Under the pieces are notes generated by a model, which saw only the letters and a list, made by a program, of their open reading frames with translations, was not told the origin of the DNA and did no database searches. This document shows, piece by piece, positions 1-13,100 of a stretch of DNA of 64,000 nucleotides (its first letter is position 1; each line of letters begins with the position of its first letter). The stretch is taken from contig JAKZHN010000039.1 in assembly GCA_037179335.1 (NCBI GenBank), positions 62,001 through 126,000 on the forward strand. Direction: 5' to 3'. Source of the DNA: Cyclaneusma minus. Taxonomy: Eukaryota; Ascomycota; Leotiomycetes; Marthamycetales; Marthamycetaceae. The position numbers were made by a program, and so were the translations under genes.

Positions 1-1532
1 AAATATTGCATTTATCCATTTATTTTAATTAATGGCCGAGATTACCATCTTTAATTTAACGGCCTTAATTAATTTACTTTTAAATATTTTTTAATTGGAA
101 AAAGGCTTTTGGGCCTTTTGTTTTACTAAAATTAATTTACCAATATAATAGCAATTAAGAAATTTATTTGGAGTATTTTAAAAATTATAAAAATTATTTT
201 TTAATTTTAATTTTATAATTTCGCCAAGGGTTTTTTTATTTTATTTAATAATAAATTTTACAGCTATATATTTTAAATCCGGATAATATAATTTATATTG
301 CTTAATAATATTTAAATTATATTTTATAATTTGTTTTTTATAGGAAAAAGCTTATTTTTGCGGCCCTTTTTAAAAAAGAGCTTTTTATTAATATAGAATT
401 AAACCTTATAGCCCCAAATTTTAATATTTTCCTATTTAAAAAGCTTTTTAATTTAAATTTTCTTTAAATTAATTATTTTGCTATTAATTTCCAAATTAAT
501 GTTATTTTTATTTTTATAATAAGCTTTAATTATAGCAATTTTAAATTAAAATTTAATTAAAAGCTTGGTATTATATAATATAGTTTAAATATTTGCTTTT
601 GCAATTTAAATTGTCTTTTTAGCTGGTCTATTTTACTAAAACAAATAAACAATAATTTTCCCAAGCTTTATATTATTAATTTAAGCCTAATAAATAATTG
701 TTTTTACCAATTTTCCTGCTTTATTATTTTTTTTTAATTTCCAATTTTTTTTGCACCAAATAATTAAAACGAAATATATTTTAATTTTTAATTTTATAGC
801 AAAAGCCTAAACTTTTCTTATTTGGTTATTAATTCCTTTTAATAATTAAATATTTTTATAAATATTAAAAGAAAATTTACTAGCTATATTAAAATATACC
901 AATTTAAAAAATTCTATTTTATAATTTATAAAACTTTTAAAAATATGGTTTTGCATTTTGCCAATATTGCAATTTTTATAATAATAAAAAATATTAATTT
1001 TTCTTTTTTTTGTAACAAATAATAATAAAATTCAATTTATTAATTTTGGCTAAGCCTAAATAAGCCTATTTATAATAAAATAAAATAAAATATTATTTAA
1101 CGGCTTTTCGCTATTATTGTTTTTAATCTGCCTTTTTAATTGCTTTAGCCTTAAATTCTTTAACCATTTTGGTTTTAATTTTGGCTTTAAATTAAATAGC
1201 TTTTATTATACTAAAAGTCAACGCCTTTTAAATTATAATTGGCAATATATTTTAGGCTAAAATAGCCAATATATTTTATATTATAGCAATTAATATATTT
1301 AATATATTATACTAAGGCATTTCTAAAAAGAATCAATGTTTTTTTTAATTCAAAAAAAGATTATTTAAAGCGCTTTTAATATTTTTAATTTTAATAAAAA
1401 AAGCAATGTTAATAGAAACTAATTATTTAAATATTAACGCCAATTTAATTGCTATAATTATAAATTTTATAATATATAAATTTTATTATATAAATATTAT
1501 AAACATAAAATCTTAAATATAGCTTTTAAAAT

Positions 1533-1762
1533 ATTATCACACGGGGCCGAGGAGGGCGCCTTGCGGGCACCCTATAAAGCACGTGCGCTAAAGGTGCGTA
1601 AAAAAAAGCGTTGCTTATTAAGAAAGCTAAGCAAGGCTTTTAGTATATAATATTTAGGCGCTGCCATTTTTATTTTAAAAAAATAGCGGCTATTTTTTAT
1701 AGCTAAAAAAGATATATAACATATTTTATTTATTAATTTATTCTTAACCATTATAATAAAAT
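1533..1762 (+). repeat. Direct repeat copy 1, GC-retaining
   Basis: First of two same-orientation copies about 5,120 bp apart. Its left part (1538-1600) is an isolated GC-rich patch. The right part (1600-1762) is A+T-rich but still aligns with copy 2. Across 61 ungapped bases (1538-1598 against 6658-6718), 34 positions differ and every difference is C here/T there or G here/A there. The spacing would fit the long terminal repeats of a retrotransposon, but no internal coding sequence survives to support that. Confidence 0.7.
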
Positions 1763-3667
1763 AGCCGCTTTTATTTTGAAAGGCAATAATTTAGCAAAAT
1801 AATAACCATTTAATTTATTAGCCGCAAATTTAGCAATAATCCTATTTATAAAACTTTTATTAAAAGCCCTAAAAACCAATTTTGCCCAATTTTAAAAAAG
1901 CTTAATACTAGCAGCAATATTGGCAAAATCTATAAGCTAAATTAAAAAGCCGCATTTAATAAAAACAATAATATATTTATTAATAATACTAATAAATATA
2001 TTGCCAATATTGACAATTAAAATACCCCAACCAAAAATATAGATACGCTACGCAAAAATAAAATTAATTAAATTTCCGCTCCCATTTTTAGCTTAATCCA
2101 AAATTAAATCAATTTTAATTTTAATAATTTTATAATTATTTAATAAACCATTTAAGGATTTAAAGCTAAAACAATATATAATTATACGCCAAGATTGCAA
2201 TCCTTATTTGCAAATATAGCCTATTAAGCTTAAATTTTAATAATAAGCAATTAATTACCAAAAAATCTTGCATATTTAAAAATTCCCGTATGTTAAAAAT
2301 TAAATTAAATTATATATGCAATATATATAAATATTATAAATATTTTAATTGCCTATAAAATTATTTTAATATGCAATTTTAAATTTTCCCTTTAAAAAAT
2401 AATATAATTTATATTTGCCGCGCCTTAATTATATTTAAAAACCGCGTATATATTATATAATAATATTATTAAATAAATTATAAATTAAAGAAAAATTTAA
2501 AAAAAAAATAATATTAAATATAATAAATATAAAGCAATAATATATATTATATATCTTAAACCAATTTGCTAAAACAACTTAAAACAAATTAAAAAATTAA
2601 AAAATTCTATTATAAAATAAAAATCCTGCTTTTTTATATAAAAGATATATTTTTTTATATTTTTTAATAATTAATTTATTTTTAAATTTTGCAATAATAT
2701 TGAATAAAATCTTATTCTTCAGTAAAGTAATTAATTATAAATTAATATATAATATATATTTCATACAAGAAAAAATATTAAATATAAAAATAAGCCGAAT
2801 TTTTAATTTAAAACCAGAAATATATTTAATATAAATAATTTAAAAAACTAATATAATAATTATAATAAATTATAAACTTCGTATAATATTTTAAAAACTA
2901 ACGCAATAATTTAATATTAATTTAATGATAGAAATAAAAACAACAGCTATTATTAAAATAAAAATTAATAATATAATTAAAATTAATATCGGCTTTTTTT
3001 ATATTTTAATTATAATTTTAATAATTATAGCCTACCTAATTGCATTTATAAAAAAGATGTATATTAAAATTATTAAAAACCTAAATATAAAGCCTATAAA
3101 TATAAATAGCCTGGCAATAAAGCATATATTTTAAACGGCAATAGCTTTAATTGTATTTAAAATCATAATAATTATAATTTAAATAAATATAATTAAAACC
3201 CCTTTATAAAAGCCGCAAATAAAACCCCTAATTTTATAAATTATAAGCATAAATATAATAATTAAAAGAAAAAATCGCTAATAATTGCCTAATTTAATAA
3301 TTTTTCTATAAAATAAAAGCGCATAATAATTAATTATTTAATTGCAATTAATATTTAAAATATAATTTCCGCTTCTGCCCTTACTAATAATAAATTAATA
3401 TATATATATAATATATATAATATTTATAAATTTGCGTTTTTAATAAAAATAAAATAAAAATTAAACAATATTATGAAATTCTTATTGAAGTTTCTAATAA
3501 TAAAAATAATATAAAAAACCAAAATATTAAAATATATAACATATTTGGATACTTATATAATTTATTTTTACATATACCTTAATTTAAATAAATAGGCAAT
3601 AAGTATAATAATTAGGCTAAAGCCAGCTTTATTTATAAATACCAAATTAAATATAAAATTATTGCTT

Positions 3668-3884
3668 AAAAAATTAAAAAAAGTTAAAAAAGTTAAAAAA
3701 ATAAAAAAGAAATTAAAAAAAATTAAAAAATTAAAAAAAGTTAAAAAAGTTAAAAAAATTAAAAGAAATTAAAGAAATTAAAGAAATTAAAAAAAATGAA
3801 AAAAATGAAAAAAAATTAAAAAGAATTAAAAAAATTAAAAAACTTAAAAAACTTAAAAAAATTAAAAAAATTAAAAAAATTAAA
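3668..3884. repeat. Phased A-tract block, strongly strand-asymmetric
   Basis: About 215 bp of A5-A8 tracts separated by GTT, ATT, ATG or CTT, recurring every 9-10 bp (for example GTTAAAAAAGTTAAAAAA). Almost all A is on the plus strand. A-tracts repeated near the helical period are known to bend DNA. This is a simple-sequence expansion with no coding value: the 68-codon minus-strand frame across it is only Phe/Leu/Ile/Ser. Confidence 0.75.
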
Positions 3885-4595
3885 TGTAATAATTTATACT
3901 TTAAATATAATAAATAAAGATTTATTATATGTAACATATTTTATATATAAAAGCTAAAAATATAATATTAAATTATATAAAATAGCGTTTAACAAAATAA
4001 ATAAAAAGCTATTTTTTATAAAATATACTACAAAATTAAATAAAAACCCTATTATATGCATATTAAATAAAATATCCAAATTTTAGCAAAAAATATAAAT
4101 TTTAATATATTTTTAAAATTGTAAATTATTAAATATTAAAAATATTTATAAAAAATATATAGCAAAACCAAAATTAATAGCTATTTTAAAATAAATTAAA
4201 GATTAATTTGAATTTATTATAAATATCATTAACTAAATATAAAAATAAAAATATTAAATTATATATATAATTGCTATATTTATTAATAAAATAAAATTTG
4301 CTAATATATATTTTATAATTAATTATAGCTTTTATTTTTAGGCAATAAATTATAAATATATTTATTATAAGCTTATTAAAATTATAATATATAAATAAAT
4401 TACTATATTAAAATTGCATAATTTATATATATAATTAAAAATATTAATATATAATTTTTAATAAACTTATTTATTTTATAAACAAAATTAAAAATATTAT
4501 ATTTAATTATGGCTTTATATTTATTCGTATATTATGAAAAGCTTTTTGCTATAAATTTTATAGAATATATAAATATAATATTGCATTTTATTTCT

Positions 4596-4713
4596 AAATA
4601 AATTAAATAAATAAATTAAATAAATAAATTAAATAAATAAATTAAATAAATAAATTGAATAAATAAATTAAATAAATAAATTAAATAAATAAATTAAATA
4701 AATAAATTAAATT
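4596..4713. repeat. 13-bp A+T minisatellite
   Basis: Roughly nine nearly perfect tandem copies of TTAAATAAATAAA. One unit has a T-to-G/A change (TTGAATAAATAAA near 4655). The low divergence among units contrasts with the heavy decay around them, suggesting recent slippage or homogenisation. Confidence 0.85.
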
Positions 4714-6652
4714 TTAAAAGCTTATATATAATATTGGTATAATAATAAGAAAAAAATTAGGCAATTTAATTAGCTATAATAAAATTGATTTATAATAATA
4801 TAAAATATGATTTATAAATTAATATTAATTTTTTTATATAATTTATAAAAATTAAAATGCCTAATATAAAACAGCAAAAAAAGAATACGGTAAATATACG
4901 CTATGATAAAAATTAAAAAAATACTATTAATAAAAACATAAAAACATATATATATAAAATTATAAAATTATAAAATTATAAATTTTAATAAAGAAAACTC
5001 GATTTTTTCATTTATTAAAAAAAAATTTAAGGCCAGAAAGCTAGCAAAAAAATGTATAAGTTTTTTTTTAAAATAAAAAAATAAAAGCCTAAATTTATTA
5101 TTTAAAACTTTTATTTAAATTTTAATTAAAAAACTTATATAATAGTTTTTATATTAACCTTTTAAAATTTATTAAAGCATTTTAAAATAATATATATAAA
5201 TCGTGCTTTATAAACTTTATAAATTTTAAAAATAATTAAAAATACAAAATTAAAAAAATTATAATATATTAAAAAAATAGATTATATTTTATATATATTA
5301 AAAAGGCTAAAATTAAAACTAAAATTAAATATTGGCCTAAAAAAATATATATTAATAATTTTATGCAAATTTATTAAAAAAATACCAAAGCTAAATTATA
5401 ATAATAATAATAGAAAAATTATAAAAAACGCGCAAGCTTTAAAAAAAATGCTACAAAGCTAATTCCAGCTTTATATTTAAATAACAAATACCCAATTATA
5501 TATAATATTAAGCAAAAGCAAAAATAAAAATAAAAATATAATTATCTTTTTATATTTTAAATTAAATTAAATTATATTATATTTTATAAAAAATTAAGTT
5601 AAGAAATTGGAAATTAAATAATAAGCTTAATTTAGTTACAAATTATAAAATACGCAAATAAAAATTATAAATTTTATATATTAAATAATTTAATAAAAAA
5701 TAAATATTATTTAAAATACATTCGGTTTATAAAATTGAAAAATTTATAATATTATTAAACCCTAATTTATATATTAATTTTTTTTATTATATTGCTATAA
5801 ATGCAGGCTTAATAAAATTGGAATTTAAATTTTATAATAAAATTGCAAATTTAGCATTATTATTATTATTATTATAAATAAAACATTTATTATATAAAAT
5901 TTAAAATAAGCCGCCGCCAAAATTTTGCATTTTGCAATTAAAAATATTAAGGGCTATAATATTAAAAACAAATTAAAAAAAGGCCTAATTTTTATTAAAA
6001 AGGCGTATATTAAAAACTCTATATAAAAGCAATAATATAAAAAAAGCTTAATAAAAATAAAAAAGCTTGCTTTATATAAATAAAGCTTAAATAAGGCCTA
6101 ATATAATTGCTATAAAAAAATACTAAAAAAAGAATTCGCCAAAATAATTAAAAAAAGATTCGAAATTAAACACGCAATTAAAAATTAATATACCATTATT
6201 GCAAAAACTGCATAATATATATATATATATATATATAAACCCTAAAATTAATTATTTAAAATAAGCCGCCATTATATTAATTGTCCGGCATTTGCAAAAA
6301 AAGCATATATAAAAATGGAAAAAATATATGCAAGCCAATAAAAATAATAAAATCCCAATAAATTTTAATATAAAAAAATAAAAATAAAAATAATAAAAAT
6401 AATTAAATAAGAATTTAAAATTAATTTAATAATAAATAGCGTAAGCTATATATTAAAATTAAGGCTTTCAAAATTAAGCAATAATAAATTTAAAAATGGT
6501 TATTAATAATAGTAAATTAATAAAAGCCTATTAATTTACACGGTTAAAATAAAAAGCCAAAATTAATAATCGAAGCCAAATATTAAATTACCAAAAAGCA
6601 AGAATTTGTATTTAAAAGCTTTAAAGCCTAAAATTATATAAAAAAAAGGATA

Positions 6653-6892
6653 ATTATTATATAAAATTAAAGAAAGCGCTTTGCAAATATTTTATAAAAT
6701 ATATATATTAAAAATATATAAAAGATAAGCATTATTTATTAAAAAATCTAATCAAGACTTTTAATATATAATATTTAAATACTGCTATTTTTATTTAAAA
6801 AAAGCAGTAGCTATTTTTTATAGCTAAGGAATATATATAACGCACCCTTATTTGCCAATTTATTTTTAACCACTATAATATTTATATTATTA
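6653..6892 (+). repeat. Direct repeat copy 2, fully RIP-mutated
   Basis: Mutated counterpart of the copy at 1533-1762. All C/G positions lost in the first 61 aligned bases became T/A. Downstream both copies share the words CTTTTARTATATAATATTTA and CTATTTTTTATAGCTAA. Similarity fades after about 6892. Confidence 0.7.
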
Positions 6893-8389
6893 AAAATATT
6901 ATTAAAGTCTATATTTAAGCAAAAAATAAGCTTTATCATTATTATTATTATTTTAAATTTCCAAGGCCTTTATTTATCTTTTAAAAAAGAATTAATATAA
7001 ACTATTAAACTATTATATAATATTGCAAAATGCAATTTTTATTAATTTAAAACTTATTTTAGCTATTATATTAAAAAGCTTAATATAATTATCTTTATAT
7101 ATAATAATTGCCTTTTAATTAAAATTAAATTTAATACCAAACGCTTTGCTATTATTAATATATAAATTAATAATAGCCTTATTTTGGCTAATCAAAAATA
7201 GGATAATTTAAAAAAGAAAAATTGGATTAAAATTGGATTTAAAGCCAAGCCTTATATAATACTGGATATTAATATTTTCTTAATTTTTAATAATAAAATT
7301 CTTATATTTAAAAAAAGTAAAAATAAAAAAATAAAAAGCTAATGCCGATTAATTTTTTAAATCTTAATAAAAAAATCTTATATATTAGCTAAAAAGCCTT
7401 AATTATATATATTGCCAATATTTATTAATTTTAAATTGCTTGCAAAATTAATATAGCTGCCCAAGTCCAAAATCCTAATAATAACAATTTTAAAGCCTTT
7501 AATAAAATATTTAAATAGTATAGAAATAATTTAATTAAGGCTTTAATTATACTAATATTAAATTCAATTTTTTAAAGCTATTTATTTTTATTAATGGCTT
7601 ATTTGCCAATAATACAAATCTTTTTTTCCAGTTTAATTACGTTTTTATATTAATAAATAAAAATAAAAATTTTGCCAATAGCTTTAAATTATAAAACAAT
7701 ATTTTTTATTAGAGCTTTATTAAAAGCAAGCGTATTATCTAAAATGCCCTAGCTAATAAAATTTTAGCTATAATTTAAAATAATAATATAAAATATATTA
7801 TTGGCCAAATTTTAAAAATAATAATTTTAAAGCTTAATTTATTATTGGTGAAAATTATAATTACTATTAATTCCCGTTTTCTTTACAATTATTTTATAAA
7901 GCTTAAAACAATTACAAAAAAAAGCTAATAATTGACATTTTTATTCTACGCCAAAGCTACAAATATAGAAAGCTGCAAAAAATTAAATGGATTTATAATA
8001 AAAATAATTTTGCAAATTTTACAATAAAGGTATTTATTAACAAAGCCTTGAAAAGATTTATTAATACCAATAAACTTATCGTCCGTATAAAACAATGGGT
8101 AGAATAAAACAAAGATATTTTTACAAAAACAAAATAGACTAGCGGTTTTATAAAATTTTATTTATTTATTATTTTATATTATATTATATAGCGGCTTTTA
8201 ATACCGCTTTTATAAAATTATTTATTTCCTATATATATAAATTTAAATTAAAAAAAAAATCTAAACCTATTTATTTATAAGAGTAGAAAATCTCCAATAT
8301 TTAACTATAGCAAATAAATAGCTAATAATAATAATAATGGCGTAAATTAATACCTACCTTAGGCACCGGCTTACGCCAAAAACTAACGA

Positions 8390-8520
8390 TATTTTTGTTA
8401 TTAGCGGAAAAAGCTTTTCCTTTCTCCTACACGCTTGAATACACCACCACTACCACCCCCAATACTAGCTAGCCTTACGTGATCCCGTTGAACCAATAAT
8501 AATACTAAGGGCTAAATTAA
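8390..8520. other. GC-rich island 1 in the A+T block
   Basis: A short stretch of balanced composition surrounded by RIP-like DNA. It contains the dyad GGAAAAAGCTTTTCC (8406-8420) and a CCACCACTACCACCCCC tract. No open frame. It may be a remnant of a less-mutated element. Confidence 0.5.
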
Positions 8521-8939
8521 TATTATAGGAAAAAATTTCAAATTCGAAATTTGCAATTGCGGCCGCAAAATTGAAAAAAAAAAAAAATTAAAAGCCTTGT
8601 ATAAAGGCTGTATAAAAGCGGCAAAGCTTTTTGAAATTAATAATAAAATTGAATTTATTAATAATTGTCTTAGAGTAATTTAGGGGTTTGGCTAGCGAAA
8701 GCTAGTAACGGTTAGAATTAGAATTAATAAATTTTTATTAATATTTTGCATTGGTTTTAGCGAAAATTAAAACGGTTGGCTTATTTAAAATAAAAAATAA
8801 AGGCTTGGGCTGAATTAAACTAAATTAAAAACAAAAGAGAAATAATTGATAATAAATAAATTAAATTATTACAATGCAAAATAAAGGCAAATTCTAGAAA
8901 ATAGCGACATTGATTTACAAAAAAGAGAAAAAAAGCCAG

Positions 8940-9075
8940 AGGAGTTTAAAAGCTATATATAAACGCCAAGGGCCAAGCCCGGGGTGTGGCGGTGGTAGTG
9001 GCCCAAGGGTAGGGGGTCGACCGGGATAAAGCGGTCATGTGACCAAGTAACGGCATGGTGCCGTGACAGCTATTT
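8940..9075. other. GC-rich island 2 in the A+T block
   Basis: A second balanced-composition island with several dyads: GGTCA-TG-TGACC (9033-9044) and CGGCA-TGG-TGCCG (9051-9063). Its GGTGGTAGTGG word is the reverse complement of CCACTACCACC in island 1. Two islands with an inverted word about 550 bp apart may be the ends of one decayed element, but the match is short. Confidence 0.45.
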
Positions 9076-9590
9076 TATTAAATATATAATAGTAGAATTT
9101 ATATAAAATTCTGGTAAAAAGTTTAAATTAAAATTTAGAAAATAGGGGAAAATTTTTAATACGCTATTAAATGGCTTTCAAAATAGCCTATTAAAGAAAG
9201 AAATAATATTTGTTATAAAAGGCCTGGTTAATTAAAAGAAAAATAATATTTGCTATATAATATTACGGTTAGCTAATAATATTATAAATTATATTTAAAT
9301 TATTGGATAATAAATAAGTTATTTGCGCAAATAGGCAGAAAAAAAATGGCTAATTTAATATAGGCTATAAAAGGCCAATAATAGCCTAGTCTTCTATAAT
9401 TTAAAAAATTTGCTGGCATTTTAAAATATATGGTATAATTTAAATTACCAGATAATTATATTAATTAATAATAGTATTGCAAAAGATAATTAAATTAATT
9501 TGGTGGCTAAAATAATTCTAAATTTTAAATCCCTAATAAAATCCGGGGTTTTTACGGCTGGGCATTGTTTTTAGCCTGAGGCGGAAATAA

Positions 9591-10164
9591 AAATTAAGTT
9601 AATTTACTGATGAAATTAGTGCCGTGAAACCCCGAATGACTGTTATTAGACAGTTTGATACTTCACCTGGTGACCTGAGTTCTGGAGTAGTAAAACCTTG
9701 TCATGTGTGAAGTCTTGGTACAAAGAGTTGGGTGAAGGCTTAAGCAGCAGAAGCCAAACTGATAGATCAAAATATGGGGCTTTCCGTCCTGACTGACCTG
9801 ATTGAGATGACTGTTGTCGTTGAACTGGTCTTCTCTGGGCTGGAAGTTCAAATAAGCAATGTGGCTAAATTTTGAACGCCACATAATGAGGCTCCGCACT
9901 AAGTTCTCGGCTCGGCAGATCAATATTGCGTGCTGCGCGCGTCATAAGGTGGGTCACTGGCCTCGATCGCATTCAATCCTCGAGGGACGACAAGGCTATG
10001 CCATAGCAACTGCGACGACAGTTGTTGACGTTCTTCGCACCCTCCCGCACAATTTCACTCCCCAAAATCCCCACCTCTACCATGACCTCTTGTCGACCGC
10101 AATCACAAACTGTTCTCCGCGCAGTCCCCTCTCGTCATGAAGTGTCCTCCTTAAAACCTTTCCG
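9591..10164. promoter_or_regulatory. Boundary segment and 5' region of the phosphatase gene
   Basis: This is the first normal-composition DNA after the A+T block, so the promoter and leader of the phosphatase gene must fit in about 570 bp. No TATA box or known operator can be named with confidence. The last 100 bp are pyrimidine-rich with CTCCCC tracts, as is common in fungal leaders. Confidence 0.4.
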
Positions 10165-13100
10165 ATGTCTATCCGCGTCCTTCTCCGCGACTACCCTCAC
10201 AGGGCTGTAGCGCTGGTGACCGAGACACACGCCCTGATCTTCCGCCACAGTTCCTCGACCCAGGACTCGATCATCCATGGCTCGCTCACCTCGGCGCATT
10301 CTGGCCAATCGCGCACATCCCTTGACGGCATCTCTCCAGCACGATGCATGGTCGAATTCTCCGAGCTCGACTCCATCGATCTGAGCGACTACCGCACCTT
10401 CAATCCGCGCCCAGTACATGGCACCTTGGGTCTGATTGCGATTGGTCATGACGTCTTCATATGTGTGGTTACGGGCGCTTCTGTGGTCGCTTCTGTGCGG
10501 CCAGGAGAGACGGTGCAGAAAATACATGGTGTCCAATTCTTCTGTCTGAATACTACCGACTATGACGAAATCATTACAGACGATATCGACCCTTATCCGA
10601 AGAACTCGCAAGGGGAGGATTCCTATACATACGGTCAAACCCTTAGTAGGAGGGATTCGATGGCTGAGCATCCTTGCCTGGAAATCCAAAAACTGCTTAG
10701 CAATGGCACGTTCTACTACAGCACCGACTTCGACCTCACCAATCGGCTGCAGGCCAGAACTGTGGATCCAGCGAGCTTTGATATCGATAGCCTTGATGAA
10801 TCGTTCTTGTGGAATCAGTATATGATCGGCCCTCTTGTCCAATTTCGATCACGTCTGGCAGCTCAACAGAGGGAGGCATTGGACGCGTCGAAGCTACTGA
10901 CGTCTGTTATAAGGGGATTTGTTTCTACAGTTACAATCCCGAGGGATGGAGCACCCTGCAGTAAATCCAGAGTCGGACCCCCATCAGACTTGACCTTGAT
11001 ATCGAGGCTCTCTTGCAAACGGGCCGGTACAAGATTCAACAGTCGAGGCATTGATGACGATGGAAATGTTGCCAACTTCGTCGAGTCGGAAACAATCTAC
11101 TGGAGTCCATCCGGCCTCATCTTCTCTTACGTGCAGATTCGAGGTTCTGTTCCAGTATTCTGGGAGCAGCAACCAGGTCTTATTCCCAATCAACAGAAAA
11201 TTACAGTCACACGTTCGACAGAGGGTACTCAGCCTGCATTCAACAAACACTTTGAAGACTTGGAGCAAAATTACAGCGCTGTTCATATCGTCAATCTGCT
11301 CAACAAAGACAAGCCTGGTGAAGTCGAACTGACGCAGCGGTACCGGTATGGAATCGAGCATTTCTCACACAACAGAACAGGTGAAAGACATGCCAAAGAT
11401 CACCAAATGCTGAAAGAGACAGCATTTGATTTTCATGCTGAGACCAAGGGTCCAAGGGGTTATGAGCAAGCAAGCATGGTTCGCCATCTGATTGAGTCGT
11501 CTGCAGATGGATTCGCATACTATCTGGCAGAACAGGCCGCCCATCTGCCTCAAGCATCGAAGGAGAAAGCCGTCACAAACAACCGATCGGTAGTGATCTT
11601 ACAGCAAGAAGGTGTTTTCCGAACCAATTGTTTGGATTGTCTGGATAGGACGAATCTCATACAGACCATCATAAGCCAGATGGCTCTCGAGTCCTTCTTG
11701 CAGCACAGAGGAGAGCGTGCTCCAGATGACTTCTGGCAGCGGCACTCCATGTTATGGGCTGACAATGGAGATGCTCTGTCGAAGATTTATGCTGGAACTG
11801 GAGCGTTGAAGTCATCTTTCACAAGAAGTGGCAAGATGTCTTTTGCTGGTGCCTTGGCGGATGTACGAAAGAGCGCCGCTCGACTCTACATCAACAACTT
11901 CACAGACAAGGACCGCCAGAATACTATGGATGTGCTCCTGGGACGATTGGTTGGAATGACTCCTGTGCACCTGCACGACCCTATCAACGACCATGTCACG
12001 TCAGAGCTACAGAAGCGTAGCAGCGAGTATCTTTCGACGGCTGTCATCAAGATTTGGGCTGGCACATTCAATTTGAATGGCAGAACCAAGGGTATTGATG
12101 AGGATTTGTCTTCCTGGCTGTGTCCAAACATCGACCCGTCTCAGCAACATCCCGAAATAGTGGCTGTTGCGTTCCAAGAAATTGTGGAGCTCAGCCCACA
12201 GCAGATTATGAACAGCGATCCTACTCGAAGGCAAGCATGGGAGAAGGCCGTTGGCAGGACTTTGAACAGACATGCAAGAGCTGCAGGAAGCGAAGACTAT
12301 GTGCTTCTACGCAGTGGTCAGCTTGTTGGCGCAGCATTGTGTATCTTTGTGAAAGGATCAGCCCTCCACAACATCAAGAATGTCGAGGGTAGTGTGAAGA
12401 AGACTGGTATGTCGGGCATGGCAGGCAACAAAGGAGCCGTTGCTATTCGTATGGAATATGCCAATACTTCGATCTGCTTCGTCACCGCTCATTTGGCCGC
12501 TGGTTTTGCAAATTACGAAGAGAGAAATCGAGACTATCAGACCATGTAAGTTGTGTCAGGCCGTATGGCAATCACTGTAGATGCTAATGTTTCTGTTCCA
12601 GTAACCAGGGTCTTCGATTTCAGAGAAACCGAGGAATTGATGACCACGACACGATTCTGTTCCTCGGCGACTTCAACTACAGGATTGGTCTGGGATATGA
12701 GAATGTGAAGAAACTTATCCAAATGGGCGATCTAGAGAGGCTCTATGAGAATGACCAGGTATGAGAACTGCTTCTGACCTCCAGCCGGCATCGCTGACTA
12801 TCTTCAGCTGAATCTCCAAATGGTCGCTGGTCTTACCTTCCCACATTATTCGGAAGCCAGAATCACCTTCATGCCGACCTACAAATTCGACCTGGGGACG
12901 GATGTTTATGACAGCTCGTAAGTGCATTCTATCTGAGATTGTGGACTTCAAGGAGTTCGAGCCTCGGTAGCTTTATGCAGAACTGACACAGACCAGTGAA
13001 AAGCAGCGCATTCCCGCCTGGACCGATCGTATCCTCCGCAGGGGCGCCAACATCCGTCAAACCAACTACAACTCCGCCCCCCTGAAATTCTCCGACCACA

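Larger units (their letters stand above)
1..9590. other. A+T-rich, RIP-degraded gene-free isochore
   Basis: This block is overwhelmingly A and T, dense in stop codons in every frame, and has no open frame longer than about 70 low-complexity codons. Scattered words such as AAGCTTTT and TATATA recur, as expected of old transposon DNA after C-to-T/G-to-A mutation. A pair of aligned copies (near 1538 and 6658) shows that signature directly. No coding gene, rRNA or convincing tRNA was seen. The block ends sharply at about 9590, where balanced composition begins. In filamentous ascomycetes such blocks are typically inactivated repeats, often subtelomeric or pericentromeric. Which of these applies here cannot be told. 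Confidence 0.85.

Noticed and set aside
2925..3134. 69-codon open frame in the A+T block
   Set aside because: Composition is only Ile/Lys/Asn/Leu and similar, as expected of A+T DNA. No motif and no neighbouring support.
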